64,000 bases of DNA from Fennellomyces sp. T-0311 (GCA_025266875.1 JALLLT010000031.1:186001-250000); one strand, 5' to 3'. Positions 1 through 11,252 are shown, counted from the first letter of the stretch. Made by a program: numbers and translations. The notes: generated from the letters alone by a model not told the origin.

Positions 1-510
1 GTGGAATATGCCCTAAAAGCCCTCCAAATCTATCTAAGCGACACGGAAGAATCGTTCACCATTTTGATCGACCGCGTGTTGAATCGGGACAACGAAATTC
101 GTGGCTCTGCTGTGGGACACATCTTGACGGATCCGGGAATGACTCGGGTCGTATGGGGTCTGGCCATCGTCGACAAGCAGCTCAAGGAGTATCTCGGTTT
201 TAGTATTGGCCCGTCGATCGACCTTGCATCGGCGTTTGCGTCGTTGCAAATGGCCACGACAAACGAAGCAATGGACGGGGCCGTCGACGACCCTCGGGTG
301 CTGAGTCAGTACCGCGAGGTGTCCGAGACCTACCAAAGCAAAAAGAAGTTCTCGGGGTCTCCGTTCGACGAAGAACGATTGCACATCAACACGCTCCATT
401 ACAGTGCGCTCCAGGGATGGCTGCTGCATGCGCTGTACCGATACGCGCGGACGATACCCGGCCTCACGCTGACCGACTTTTGCGTGCCCAATAAAAAATA
501 TGTGGTATAA
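1..510 (+). CDS. 3' end of an unrecognised gene (partial)
   Basis: An open frame runs in from the left edge and stops with TAA at 508-510, giving about 169 residues of a protein whose 5' part lies outside the window. The codon at base 1 is GTG and is not a credible start, so this is treated as a terminal exon. The sequence is soluble-looking, mixed alpha-helical, with no transmembrane segment and no motif I can name. A Trp-containing helix near the end and a hydrophobic stretch after it are the only landmarks. Codon use and the AT-rich sequence straight after the stop suggest a genuine coding end. The downstream methyltransferase starts about 220 bp later on the same strand. Confidence 0.55.
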   Translation: MEYALKALQIYLSDTEESFTILIDRVLNRDNEIRGSAVGHILTDPGMTRVVWGLAIVDKQLKEYLGFSIGPSIDLASAFASLQMATTNEAMDGAVDDPRVLSQYREVSETYQSKKKFSGSPFDEERLHINTLHYSALQGWLLHALYRYARTIPGLTLTDFCVPNKKYVV

Positions 511-728
511 TGGACAGTAAAAAAAAAAAGATCGCAGGGGGTAAACAGAAACGTGAAGGGCTTTCCAAAGATGTTGAGCATCATTGTTGATTTCTGTGTG
601 TGACACTTGGGCTTGTGTAATCTGAATCATTTTCTTGTGGCCCTGACCATTTTTTGAATTTTTGCACCTCTTTCGCTTCTCCTTTTTTTTTCCTTCCCCA
701 CTTTCTTTGTTCACTTCTTGTTATCTCG

Positions 729-2029
729 ATGGGTGGCTGCTTTTCCTCATGTCCAGATGACGAAAACCGGTCTCTGCACAGCGGCAACCACCCTCGGTCC
801 ATGGTTTCCAGACACCACCACCATGACGATAAAGAGGCGGTGCGGTACCTGGATGGCCGACAATACCACGACGAGGCAACCAGTCGATACCTGCTGCCCC
901 GAGACGAGCAAGAAGCGGATCGACTCCACGAACAACACTTTGTCACCAAAGAATTGCTTGGGTGGTTCGTTGTTTTCTTTTTATTATTCAAACGCTTCAA
1001 TTTTCTCAGGTAATTCACACACACACACACGCACACTGCACAGCAACATCATGGCCGAGGCATTCCAACGCTTAAACTTCCATCGCGGAGGACTACGTAT
1101 TATGGACGTGTGCTGCGGGCCAGCCACTTGGTTATGCGAGACCAGCTTAGAGTACAACAATTCCCAATTCACGGGCGTGGACATGTCGGATGTGTGGCCC
1201 AAGGATATTCGACCCGTGAACCTTCAGTTCCGGCGAACCAACATCCTCTCCGGCATCCCGTTCCCGGACAAATCCTTTGGTATGGCCGCCCATCTTGCAC
1301 GAGCTTTGTTTTCACAGATCCACTGAAAATTGCTTTTTTAGATTTTGTCCAATTGCGGTAAGTCCACTTTCACCCAATTTACAGCTCTCTTTCTTTCTTT
1401 TGTTCAACTCGCCTTGCTGCAGATTTGTCGTGTTGGCCTTCACATCAGACGAATGGCGCAAGGTGCTGTCGGAAATCCGCCGAGTGCTTCGCCCGGGCGG
1501 CTGCCTCCAATGCATTGATCTGGATATGCGCGTACGTTTGAAAACGAAACAGCAGAGGAGAGCGGCCGTTTAAAAAAAGTGAAATGAATTTTCTTTTATA
1601 TAACAGGTTTCTCTGCAAGACGCGTCGCCACGACGCACCACCGAAAACTGTAAAAAATAACTTCCCACGTTGATTAAGCGACAACAAACCTTATTTTCTT
1701 TTCTTCTTTATCTAGTCGAGCAATTCTACGCAATGCAAGGCCTGGATGCCGCCGCAGGAGCCAAGCTCGACATGCGACTCACCGACATGGACTTCCGGAT
1801 CGTACAGAGCGAGTATCGCGAAGTACCGCTGGGCTGGGGCGGCCCCATCGGGACAGCATCGCTCAACCTGTTTATGGGAAAGATCCATGGTCTGGCGCCT
1901 TGGTTTAAACGAGCGCTGGACATGCCCGACGATACGTTTCGACAATTAATCGACGAAACCCAAGCAGCCCTGATACACTCCAAAGCATTTTTGGGTCTAC
2001 ACGCTTTCCTGGCCGTCAAGCCGGAATAG
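729..2029 (+). CDS. SAM-dependent methyltransferase with an acylation-type N-terminus
   Basis: Six exons join in frame: 729-961, 1044-1279, 1342-1357, 1423-1531, 1607-1649 and 1716-2029, giving 316 residues. The core is a class I methyltransferase of the type common in filamentous fungi. It has the SAM-binding motif MDVCCGPATW, an acidic strand end (GVDMSD), then SFDFVQLRFV, and the later motif EIRRVLRPGGCLQCIDLD. Exon 3 is only 16 nt and supplies the middle of the SFDFVQLRF strand, so it is easy to miss. The protein starts MGGCFSSC, a pattern typical of N-myristoylation on Gly2 with palmitoylation of nearby Cys. A His-rich stretch (HHHH) follows. No biosynthetic cluster surrounds it. The substrate is unknown; family assignment is firm, exon 1/2 junction moderately so. 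Confidence 0.85.
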
Positions 2030-2095
2030 TTTATACTTCTTTTTTTTAATAGCAGCATTTTTTTTAATTACTTTTTTTTCCCCGCCGAGTCTATT

Positions 2096-3977
2096 TTATG
2101 AGGACATGCCAACATCCAAATCCACCTCTTCATCTACTGCCTTGTATGTGTACACCTTGACAAATCCATCTATACCCAAAGTGTGTCCCTTCAGTTACAT
2201 GAATCCAAAATATATAGCCTGTGTAAGCGCACGTACCATCGCCGCTGGAGAATATCAGAGGTCGATACGGATGGAAAATCACATCTCGCACCTCCAGATC
2301 TAACAACACAAAACGCACGTTACAGCCAGCCGGGCCTTGGGCTTTCTTTTCTCCCTACCTTCATGCTCTTTCAGGATCGCCGTCAGTTGACCTGTGAGGA
2401 TGTTGAACACAAAGATCTGACCGTAGATCGTGGGTGCCAGGATATATCGACCGTTCGACGTGATCTTCACCAACCACGAGTTGGCATGGTAGCTGTACAT
2501 CCAATTAACCAACTTTGTCCCCTCTTGCGTTTGCTCCCAGAAAGACTCACTCTTCATGTTTGAACTTTTTGACCGTCTCCAGCGTGAACTTGCCTGCTGG
2601 CTCTGTCGGATAAACAAGTTTGTGTAAAGTGCACGTGTTGGGTATGGATGCTGCCAACAGCACGCAGATCAGTTACACATTGCACGGTGGCTCTCGAGTG
2701 AGTGTCACTTACACACGCCATCATCCACATCACACATTTCAGCGCCACGACTGATGAACCAGCTGGACGGAGCCGCATCCTCGTCCATTTTATCCACATT
2801 GACCTCCTCGTCTTGCCTTACTGACTCGTCCAGCCACGTGATGAACTTCCCGCAATCGCAGTAGGATGAATACATGTCCTCGAACGTCTGCAGCAGTTGC
2901 GCTTCCTCAAAGTCATATAACCGTAACGTTTCGTCGCACGCTGCCATGAAGTATTTGTTGCCGGTGTTGGGTAAAAACGATACTGTGAACGCCATGCACG
3001 TTACGCCATCATCCATCCTCGTCGACTCTATCAGTGTTCTGCATGCCTCGACGTCAACATACACCTTTTTTGCCGTTTGCTCCGAAAAAAAGGAAGGAAA
3101 GCCTTACGTCCAATCATCGCCTACGTGCCACTTTATGATGTATCCGTCCTGGCTTGTTGAAATGTAATAGTTGCCCTTGTCGAACGACACGGACTTGATG
3201 CATAGAATCTCTTCAGAATGCCCCTCCAGCCGTGCCAACACCTTGCTATCCGCAATACTGAAAATCTACCCACCCATGGCATCAGCATTCGACGTACACG
3301 CTCGGACCCATCACGACGCAAACCTTGATTGGACACGGCAGGATGTGATTGTCCTCATCCTGCGCCGACCATCGATGGCGATCCTTCAGTTTGCCACCGG
3401 TGACCAACAGCTCTTGCGCATCCGACGCAAACTTGCCGCAGTAAAACTCGTCGATATTGACTTCCTCGCTATCCCTCAGCTTTCTGACCAACTTGAAGTC
3501 GTTCTCGATATCCCAAATCTTGATTGCGCCGATATTCGAGAACGTGGCAAGCAGAGTGCCGTCGTTGGACAACGTCATGCTGGTGATGGCCGCTTGATCG
3601 CTGATATTGCAAGGCACAGCTTCCATTAGAGACGTGTCGTTGATATTGTTAATCATGCCGTAACCCGAATCCGCATGGAATTGCCAAAAGGAATCCGGGT
3701 ACGCCGTGGCCAACGCTTTGCATCGCTCCGGATCAAACTCGGCCTTTTTCTTCACCGGTGGCGGCAGAACGACCTGTTTGCCTTTGCGCGTTGTTTTGCG
3801 TTTCGGTTCCACTTTGCGTTTGGTTTTTCGCTTGGTCTTTTTGGGTTTGAGCGTGATCTCGGCTTCGTCAAGTAAATCATCAGTGTCAATCTCGTCCATG
3901 TCTTTGTACTCGTCGACGGGTTTGGGTGACGGTCCATCGTCTACCACAATATCTTGCTCGCTGTTATGCTCTGACAT
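2096..3977 (-). CDS. WD40-repeat protein with a basic N-terminal region
   Basis: The gene reads leftwards from ATG at 3977. An acidic start (MSEHNSEQD) is followed by a long Lys/Arg tract near residues 50-75 that looks like a nuclear localisation signal, then several WD40 blades such as IKIWDI, YIIKWH, ETLRLYDF and GQIFVFNI. It ends GFVKVYTYK followed by an acidic tail. Introns close cleanly around 3270-3330, around 3065-3125, near 2630-2710, and twice between 2190 and 2345. The join near 2549 does not close: one frame stops at 2547-2549 while the homologous-looking sequence continues one base out of frame. This means a frameshift, an assembly error or an unusual junction. A WD40 propeller role as a protein-interaction scaffold is likely; the precise family is not recognised. 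Confidence 0.75.
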
Positions 3978-4004
3978 TATATATATATATATATATATAT
4001 ATAT
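3978..4004. repeat. (TA)n microsatellite directly upstream of the WD40 gene
   Basis: An uninterrupted TA dinucleotide run abuts the start codon of the leftward WD40 gene. It lies in the short divergent spacer shared with the BAG-domain gene that starts at 4242. It may serve as a TATA-like or easily melted promoter element, which is inference. Confidence 0.8.
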
Positions 4005-4241
4005 TGACGGTGGAAAGAAAAAAAAAGAGAGGGCGCGTTTCTCTCCGCTTTTGGACGTGTCGCCGTCGCGTCTCCCAAGGCGGCTGTTCCTGAAGAGAGA
4101 GAATCTCAGCAGGGCGGGACATGTACTGCTCTTTTTCCATCGAGAACTTGTCTCACCCACAAAAACGAAAGCGACCCCCCACCTCTTTCCTCCATCTCCA
4201 CCATACTCGAACTACTCTTTATTATCCTTTGGAGAGCCTTC

Positions 4242-4991
4242 ATGGCCACCTTGGCATCCTTTTTTGGATGGCGGAAACCGTCAAAGAAAGAAGTGCAGAA
4301 CACCATTCATCTTTACTGGAACAAGCAGCATTTCGACGTTGTTTTTAAAACACCAACCCTCGATCACGCCCTGTTGAAGGATTTAAAGCTAAAATGCAAG
4401 ACATTGACCGGTGTACCTGTCGCTGCAATGAAGCTATCGGTGTCGGGTGGTAAGTTGAAGCACACGCTACTCGACGCCGCACATACTTACACTGTCGGGC
4501 AGCAAACTTAAAGGATGACACAGCAACTCTTGTTAGCTGCGGTATACGAGCTGGCTCGACCGTAGTCCTCACTGGCGACAAAGCAGATGTACGATTGCTT
4601 GTGGAGTAAAACGAGAATTTACTTACGTTGTCATTAGAAACAAACGGTCGTACAGGAAACCACATCGGGCAGCGAGGAGGAGTACGGGCTGATTGTGCGC
4701 ATTGGGAAGGTGGTCGATCCAATCAAGGCCACGATGGAAAAGGACATTGCAGACTTTGATGCGTTTGTGGACAACAGTACCTCGACGGACGGGGATAAAA
4801 AGATCATGCAGGATAAGGGCATCTACTTATCGGAAAAGCTGATGCAGGCACTGATTACCTTGGATGGCGTCGAGTGTCCACCCGGCTTTGATACGGCACG
4901 GCAACGACGACGAGAAGGCGTACGGTTATTGCAGAAACTACTAGAACAAGTCGATCAGACTCGCGCAAAGGTCAAGCTCCTGTGTCAATAG
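4242..4991 (+). CDS. BAG-domain co-chaperone with an N-terminal ubiquitin-like domain
   Basis: Three exons (4242-4449, 4503-4588, 4638-4991) join in phase to give 215 residues. Residues 20-100 look like a ubiquitin-like fold: a VVFKTPTLDHALLKDLK opening strand-helix, VAAMKLSVSG, and later RAGSTVVLTG. The C-terminal half is helical and charged, with a BAG-like pattern ending LEQVDQTRAKVKLLCQ. That arrangement is the Bag1/Snl1-type Hsp70 nucleotide-exchange factor architecture. Such proteins bind the Hsp70 ATPase domain through the BAG helices and use the ubiquitin-like part for proteasome contact. The gene is divergent from the WD40 gene with about 260 bp between starts. A second protein with a BAG-like end lies at 22434-23729. 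Confidence 0.8.
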
Positions 4992-5052
4992 AAAGTTACC
5001 AAATTTATTTATTCTCCTCTTTTTCCTTGTTCAAAAAAATATACACGCATAC

Positions 5053-7231
5053 ATGCCATTGTCACGTTTTTTGACGCACTGGTTTCGCCCAATGTCAACA
5101 GCTGCAATGCCAGCTTTGCGAATTTATCAGCGAGAATGCATCGACACTTGTCTTTCGGATCTCGCAAAGGGTCATCGTAAGCAGATTGTGTCCCTGCCCG
5201 TGGGTAAGTGTCAAAATCCCCCAAGTCGCGGTTGTCAGTAACGTGCAATGTTCTTTTGCAGGAAGTGGGAAAACAGTAAGTGCGGTCCAAGAACGCGCAA
5301 TTGAGATGGCGAGAAAGCTGAGCAACACGATAAGGTTGTCATGTCAAATCTGATAGCTAGGATACCCAATCCTACACCCGCAGCCAGCAAGACACTGATA
5401 CTGGCCCATCGCACCGAGCTTTTGGACCAGGCACAAACACAGATTCAGCGATACAATCCAACCTGGGTAAAGAAAAGAGCTCGATAGGTCAACCGAAGCA
5501 AAGCACAGGGATTAAAAGTATAAATGCAAGCGAGTCGTAGTGGATCAAGGCAAACGAAAGCCGGATATCGATGACGCAGATGTAGTCGTTGCATCGGTTC
5601 AGACGCTCGGACGAAAAGACTCGAATCGACTCGACCGCTACGATCCATCGCAGTTCAAAACCATCATGATTGATGAAGTGCACCATGCTGCGGCCAGCAC
5701 TTACATTACGGTTCTGAACCATTTCGGGACAAACAGCGATATTTTCGTCTGGGGTTGTTCTGCCACCGTTCGGCGGCACGATGGCATCGCACTCGACGGC
5801 ATCTTTGACAAGATCGTCTACCACATGGACATGCTTCAGATGATTGACAAAGAATGGCTATGTCCGATCAAAGTGACAACAGTGCAAACATCCATCGATC
5901 TATCCAAAGTGGGAACAAGTTATGACGATTTCCAGCAGGCACAACTGGCGCGCGCAGTCAATGTGGACCACCGGAACAAGATTGTGCTGGAAAGCTGGAA
6001 AAAGTTTGCGCAGCATGATCGTGCATGCACTTTGGTGTTTGCCGTTGACATGAAACATACATTGACGCTGTGTAACCTGTTTCGCAGCCATGGGATTCCC
6101 GCTGACTATGTGACCAGCAAAACACCCGCATTGACGCGTTTCGAAACGCTGCGTCGGTTCCGCGATGGCGAAATTCCGGTGCTTGTCAATTGCGGTAACA
6201 TTGAATCGTCCTGGCTCGTTATATGAACGGATGCTCATGAAAGTGCAAGGCATTTTGACGGAAGGAACGGACGTTCCTCGAATCGATTGCATCTTGATGG
6301 CCAGACCAACCAAATCGACTGTTTTGTTCCAGCAAATGTTTGGACGGGGCGTGAGACTCTGGCCGAAAAAAAAAGATTGCTTAGTGATCGACTTTGTGGA
6401 TAATTTTAGCAAGTCAGGGCGTGAAGGGCTGGTTACATTTCCCACCTTGATGGGGCTCGACCACAATGAGCTCGTGCGGGGTATTTCTGATGACACATGA
6501 TATAGAAAAAAAGTTTAATATACATTTGTAGACGAGAACGTGATGGATATGGAACGCCGAGCCGTCGCACAGACCAATATCGAGCACGTGGTGACGGACA
6601 AAAGTAAGCTTTTTTTTCTGTGATTAATGCAAAATATAAGGCTAATAATAAACACAAACTAGTAAGCCAAGACATTCGTATCAAGATCACCGAGTATGAC
6701 GATCTCAATGAGTTTATGATTGAGACCTCTGCTTCGCCTGAACTGCATTCCTTGTCCCCCAACAGTTGGGTCACTGTGGGAGAAGAGAAGTGCGCCCTGA
6801 GCATTGGGACGTTCGGCACCTTGACTTTGCAAGCAAAGGATGGTGTTTGGAACGCCAAGCTGACCCGTGAGTCCACACGTGGTGGCAAGAAACGCTTCTT
6901 TCGGCCTCAAATTTTACCCTTGACAGCAGACACACGTTCATTGGCCATTCGGGCAGCCGATACCTGGCTCAATCAGAACGCATCACGACAGCAATTGCAT
7001 ATGGCTCGACGCACGGCATCGTTTCGAAACCAACCTGCCACCGCAGCACAACTCAGTGCATTGAAGCGCTACAAGGTCGAGCCCAAGCAAGAATTGACAA
7101 AGGGCCATGCAATGGACTTGATATCTCGACTGAAACTGGGCCAACGCAAAGTGTGGCAAAAGGAGCGTCAGAAATTGGTGGAGAAACAAAAGAAGAAAGC
7201 ACGTGCTGTATTGACACGAACAAGTGTATAA
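5053..7231 (+). CDS. IRC3: Irc3-like DEAH/DEAD superfamily 2 helicase, probably mitochondrial
   Basis: Seven exons close in phase: 5053-5203, 5262-5275, 5335-5466, 5531-6194, 6250-6480, 6532-6603 and 6663-7231, giving 610 residues. Exon 2 is 14 nt and encodes the core of Walker A, so GSGKT (residues 51-55) is assembled across splice sites. Motif II is DEVH (about 147-150), motif III is CSAT, GTDVP lies in the second RecA domain, and motif VI is QMFGRGVRL. The opening residues ([15 protein letters not shown]) are basic, with Ser/Thr and no acids, as in a mitochondrial presequence. Yeast Irc3 is a mitochondrial branch-migration helicase that maintains mtDNA, and the same role is inferred. The C-terminal basic helix ([15 protein letters not shown]) fits the family. 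Confidence 0.88.
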
Positions 7232-7330
7232 TGTTATTTTGGCGGGAAAAAAAAAAGAACATAGTAGGAAGAAAGTGAGAACAAAAGCAAAAAATAAATA
7301 CATAAAAGCAAACAAAAGGTTTTGTACATA

Positions 7331-7362
7331 GTGTGTGTGTGGTGTGGTGTGGTGTGGTGTGT
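7331..7362. repeat. TG-rich simple repeat with a GTGTG/GGTGT pentamer register
   Basis: A short TG tract passes into about four copies of a GGTGT unit. It sits in the 3' spacer between the convergent Irc3-like gene and the His-rich membrane-protein gene. Confidence 0.75.
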
Positions 7363-7388
7363 AAAAATACAAGGTTTGGGTATTCTTG

Positions 7389-8770
7389 CTAGATGAAAGT
7401 GATGAGATAGACGATCATTGTGGACCGTTGGATCCAAGTGGTGATGGGTAAATTGTCGGAAGCATTACTAACGAACTGGCCCAAACATCGGCGAGCGGCA
7501 ATACTATTTTTTGATAGTTGCAGCTGAGACTGGTTCATGAACGAAAATATTAACAAGCTGATATACAGCATGAAACGCAACAAGTTGGGTTTGGAGAGGC
7601 TGACATGGGGAGGATGGATGGCGAGTGGTTGTTTTTCGGCGGGACGGGATGAAAGTTGTTGACGCAGCGACGACCAGGCGTAACTGAGCATACGACTTAT
7701 CTTTTGGTTGTCTTGCTGATGATAATGGTGATAATGCTCGTGAATATGATGATGCTCGTGATGTACGGTGATATTTTGTGTTGGAATGCTAAGACTGTCT
7801 TGGCTAACGATGCCTACTAATTCATCCACAGCTCTCGTAAGCCGTGTTTGACTATCATAGTATCGTTCACGCTGATCGTTCCAATCAAAAGGTTGGGGCG
7901 TGGGTGGTGTATTCGTCTCGCTCTGTCGTCGCTGCTCACTCGAGTAAATCGTTGACATGTGCGGACACGAATTGGACCGACTCATCATTGTGCTTTTGTC
8001 TCGAATCGTCATTTTCGTTTTTAAACTGATTTGGGCCTGCTCGATCAACTGCTGAAGGCTTTCTGTGATTCGATCCAAACTGTCATCATCCTCTTGTTTA
8101 CTGTCATGTGGGTCGGATCTGCAAAAGCATATCACAGTGCGTGAGTAAACATTCACATAGTCTAATTTCTTTTTTTTCTTCTTTACTTGGAAGGCTCAAG
8201 TAGCAGTCGATTGGCCGTTTGAAACCTAGTTTGCATCTCCATCATCATAGATTGTGTTTCCTGCACGACACGCCGCATCTCCAACACAGTTTCATCCAGG
8301 CTGTTCATCTAAAAAAAGAAACCATTAGGGGCTGCGAGGTCGGTCGGTTTTTCGCTTGTTTACCCGAGAAAGCCATGGATCGTCATGTTTTCTACTCGTC
8401 GAAACTGCATAATTATACGACGGCGGCGGCGTGGTAACCATCAACGAGCGGTCCCCAAATACGAATTTACTACGCTCATCATCCTCTTGGATACTGGGCA
8501 GTGGCGTTTCCATGGGGGTTGCGGTCCCTGGACGTTTACTCTGTGGGCCCTTTTTTTTGTGTTATTGTGGGGAAAAGGGGTGAAAGAAGGCCGGAGCGTG
8601 CAACTTACGGTTGATATATTTTTTTTAAAAAAAAAAAACATAACGAACCTTCGGAGTTTGCGTTCCCTCGGCGACCGAAAAGGAAAGCTGGCAGGCAGTG
8701 AAAAGCCGAAGCGTGAACCATGTGAAGCCAATTTATGAATCAGCGTGTATTCCCTATTTACTTTCCACAT
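7389..8770 (-). CDS. Uncharacterised protein with a His-rich linker and a C-terminal membrane segment
   Basis: Reading leftwards, well-phased exons give: TQTPK joined to SKRPGTATPMETPLPS; a segment ending DDPWLSR; a helical exon starting MNSLDETVLEMRR; then, across an intron near 8119-8185, an exon running to the stop at 7389. The start is unresolved. ATG at 8770 or an initiation inside the later exons are both possible. Visible features are a Pro/Ser/Thr-rich N-terminal region, a coiled-coil-like helix rich in Met/Glu (VVQETQSMMMEMQTRFQ), and a His cluster (HHEHHHIHEHYHHYHQQ). A hydrophobic span (FMLYISLLIFSF) near the C-terminus could be a single membrane anchor. I do not recognise a family. 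The next gene to the right ends at 8827, leaving almost no room for a promoter. Confidence 0.6.
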
Positions 8771-8826
8771 TGGCGTCCAACTCACTTTACCCGTCAAAAC
8801 GTCCTTGTTATTGTCTTTTTTTTTAT

Positions 8827-10603
8827 TTATTTGCGGTTGTAGCCTCCACGATACCGTGGTGCCCGCTGACGGTTAGCTTCAGGTACAATCACGCCACTCG
8901 CGCTGGGTCTGGGAAGGTGGTTACCACCCCGCGGGAAATCCATTGATCGTTGTTCCCGTTGTTGACGAGCAGCGTTATTCACATTCACCGTGCCTGATCG
9001 TGTTGGTTGAGGAATCGCGTTCCAGTTGTTGCTGCCTGTGCCTCGCTCTAACTGCGTATGGCCGCGTGGAGGCCTTGATGGCTGTCGATGTTGCCAACGT
9101 TGCGCCGGCAACTGATGATGAAAGTGGTGTTGCTGCTGTTCTTGTCGACGCCCGTTATTACTATTACTACTAGTACTACTATGATGCCTTCGCGAAAAGA
9201 ACTCATCCAACTCATCATGCCTGGATCTTTCCCTCCGGTTCCCGCGCCGTCCATCCTCTTCGTATGTGTTGTTTCGTCGGTTGCTGCTATTCCTTTGTCC
9301 AACAAAAATCTGCTTGGGTCTAGTGTTTTTTATCGAGAATGCTGTGCGAACCTGTCGCAAATAATCTGGTAATGTCGGACATTCCTAAAACAACATACCT
9401 TTTAGTAAGCCCTTCTCGCTCCAATTTCCGTTCCAAAATTCTTACATCGCCAAAGTGTCCCTGGCTGCCGCAGTTATAGCAGTATCGCGCAATCGCTTCC
9501 GTCACCGGTGTCGAGCTTTCTCCCAGCGTGTACGTGTGCACAATCTCCGGACATTGCTGTATGGTCATAAGTCTCCGTACTCCCTTGTGATCCATGCTAT
9601 ATACCTACTTTTGTAGTATGCTCCGGTGCGCCACATCGACTGCAGGCATTCGTCTCTCGAGGGTATCTACAATCCTATACATTCTCGATGAGTTTCTTCA
9701 TTTTTGAACCGCAACCCACGGTCCAAAACCTACACCGCCTTTGTGTCCGCGTCGTTTGCAATGGTTGCAGTACATTAATGGGTTACATCGATATTCATGC
9801 TTAAGTTCGCCGCAATCCGCACACTATTATGGTCGCTTGAGTCACTCAACAACCACCCTTTACATCCCAAACACGACTTACGATCAAACAGTCCTTTCTG
9901 TCATGGCCTGGCATATTGCACGCAAAGCATACCATCACATTAGACACTCGCTGCCGCTTCCTCTGGCTCCGCTCCCTACTCTCAATCTGTTTTGCCATGA
10001 TAAGCAAACCGTCTCCAGCAAAGAAAAAAGAGCCACTCTTTACCTGATCTTGAATTAAATCCTGTAGCCTGGTATTCAGTTCGACTTCTTCGTCATCCTC
10101 AGACTCGTCGTCAATATATGTCGGATTATCCGCGTCCAAGTTGATATAACGTGTTACTGAAGGCTCTGCTGGTGTCTCGCTCTCTTCACTGCTTGATTCA
10201 CCACTCTCCTCCTCCACCACCACCTCCTCTTTTTCTTCTTCTTCTTCCTTGTCATTGTGTGATTCCTTGTCGAGCTCATCACCGAGTTCTTCATCGCTTT
10301 CTTCTTCATTGCTCGAAGACTCCTGATCCGATGACTGACTGGATTCAGATTCCTCAGAAGGAAGCGACGGTTTTGCAGCTTTTTTCTTTTTAAGACCTGA
10401 ACTATAGTGGATCAAACTCAAGATCTTGTCTTCAGTGTCGCTGTCCAGTTCCTCTCTAAAATTTTTATGATAAGGATATTGTGATTCAAATAAATACAAG
10501 ATTGACAGAATTACTCTGAGGCGCTTTGGTGGTCTTGTCCGTAATTGCTTTTGCTTTCGTACTGCCGGAGCAATTCAAGCTCTTCTTCGTCTTCTTCGAA
10601 CAT
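8827..10603 (-). CDS. AIR1: Air1/Air2-like zinc-knuckle RNA-binding protein (TRAMP complex)
   Basis: The leftward gene starts MFEEDEEELELLRQYE at 10603, though a further upstream exon cannot be excluded. It has a long Ser/Glu-acidic N-terminal region and then a row of CCHC knuckles spread over several small exons. The knuckles are CFACNMPGHDRKDC, CADCGELKHEYRC, CNHCKRRGHKGGDC, CSRCGAPEHTTKQC and CYNCGSQGHFGDEC. Each exon joint keeps the Cys/His spacing intact, which supports the splicing. The C-terminus is Arg/Asn/Gln/His-rich, ending RYRGGYNRK, an RNA-binding-type tail. Five tandem knuckles followed by an Arg-rich tail is the Air1/2 pattern. Those proteins bridge the Trf4/5 poly(A) polymerase to substrate RNA for nuclear exosome decay. 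Role is inferred from the family. Confidence 0.85.
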
Positions 10604-11252
10604 AATCGCTGCGTCTTTGTATTTGTTGCCAACTGTAAAGAATTATTTTTGCCCAAAATCGTGCTTGTCTTTTGGTAAGTCCGCTCTGTCACCCAGAGTA
10701 AGTCGCATGGGCATACTGCACGAAAAGCAGTCTTTCATGTGCCATCATGAGTGAATAGAGAGCTCTGCAGAGTGATAAGCACGCGAAAAGTAGCCGTTCA
10801 TAAAAAATTTTAAGAGAGGATATACTACAAGATACCTTGTCGGCTATAGTGAACTTTCAAGAGCGGTACCGTTGCTTTCCATGCGTACAAACCCGCATCT
10901 ATGGACTAGTAACCCTTGGTTGTCGCATAATGCGTGTAAGTGCGTCATTAACAAAGCCCTGACTTGTTTGATGTTGAACGTAAGTATTGTTGAACGCTCC
11001 TATAATAAGATCGATGGATCTTATGCAACCATGTTGCCAGTCCCAAATCACACCGATTCGTTGAATAAAACCACCTTTGGTAACCCAGCAACTCGGACAA
11101 CCCAGGCAAATCAACCTGGAAACTAACAGGTTCATTATGAAAAGCGTAATTGTTTTATTTTAGCAAATGAAAAAGAAAGAGTGGTAATTAAAAAGAAAAA
11201 GAGGTAATCATCAATAAGGGATCCAGCGAAAAAGAGCAATAACGATTCTTTT
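10604..11252. other. Intergenic spacer, no gene seen
   Basis: This lies between the start of the Air1-like gene and the 3' end of coproporphyrinogen oxidase. Short frames exist but lack any recognisable motif, start context or splice logic. It probably carries the 5' leader and promoter of the Air1-like gene. Confidence 0.5.
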
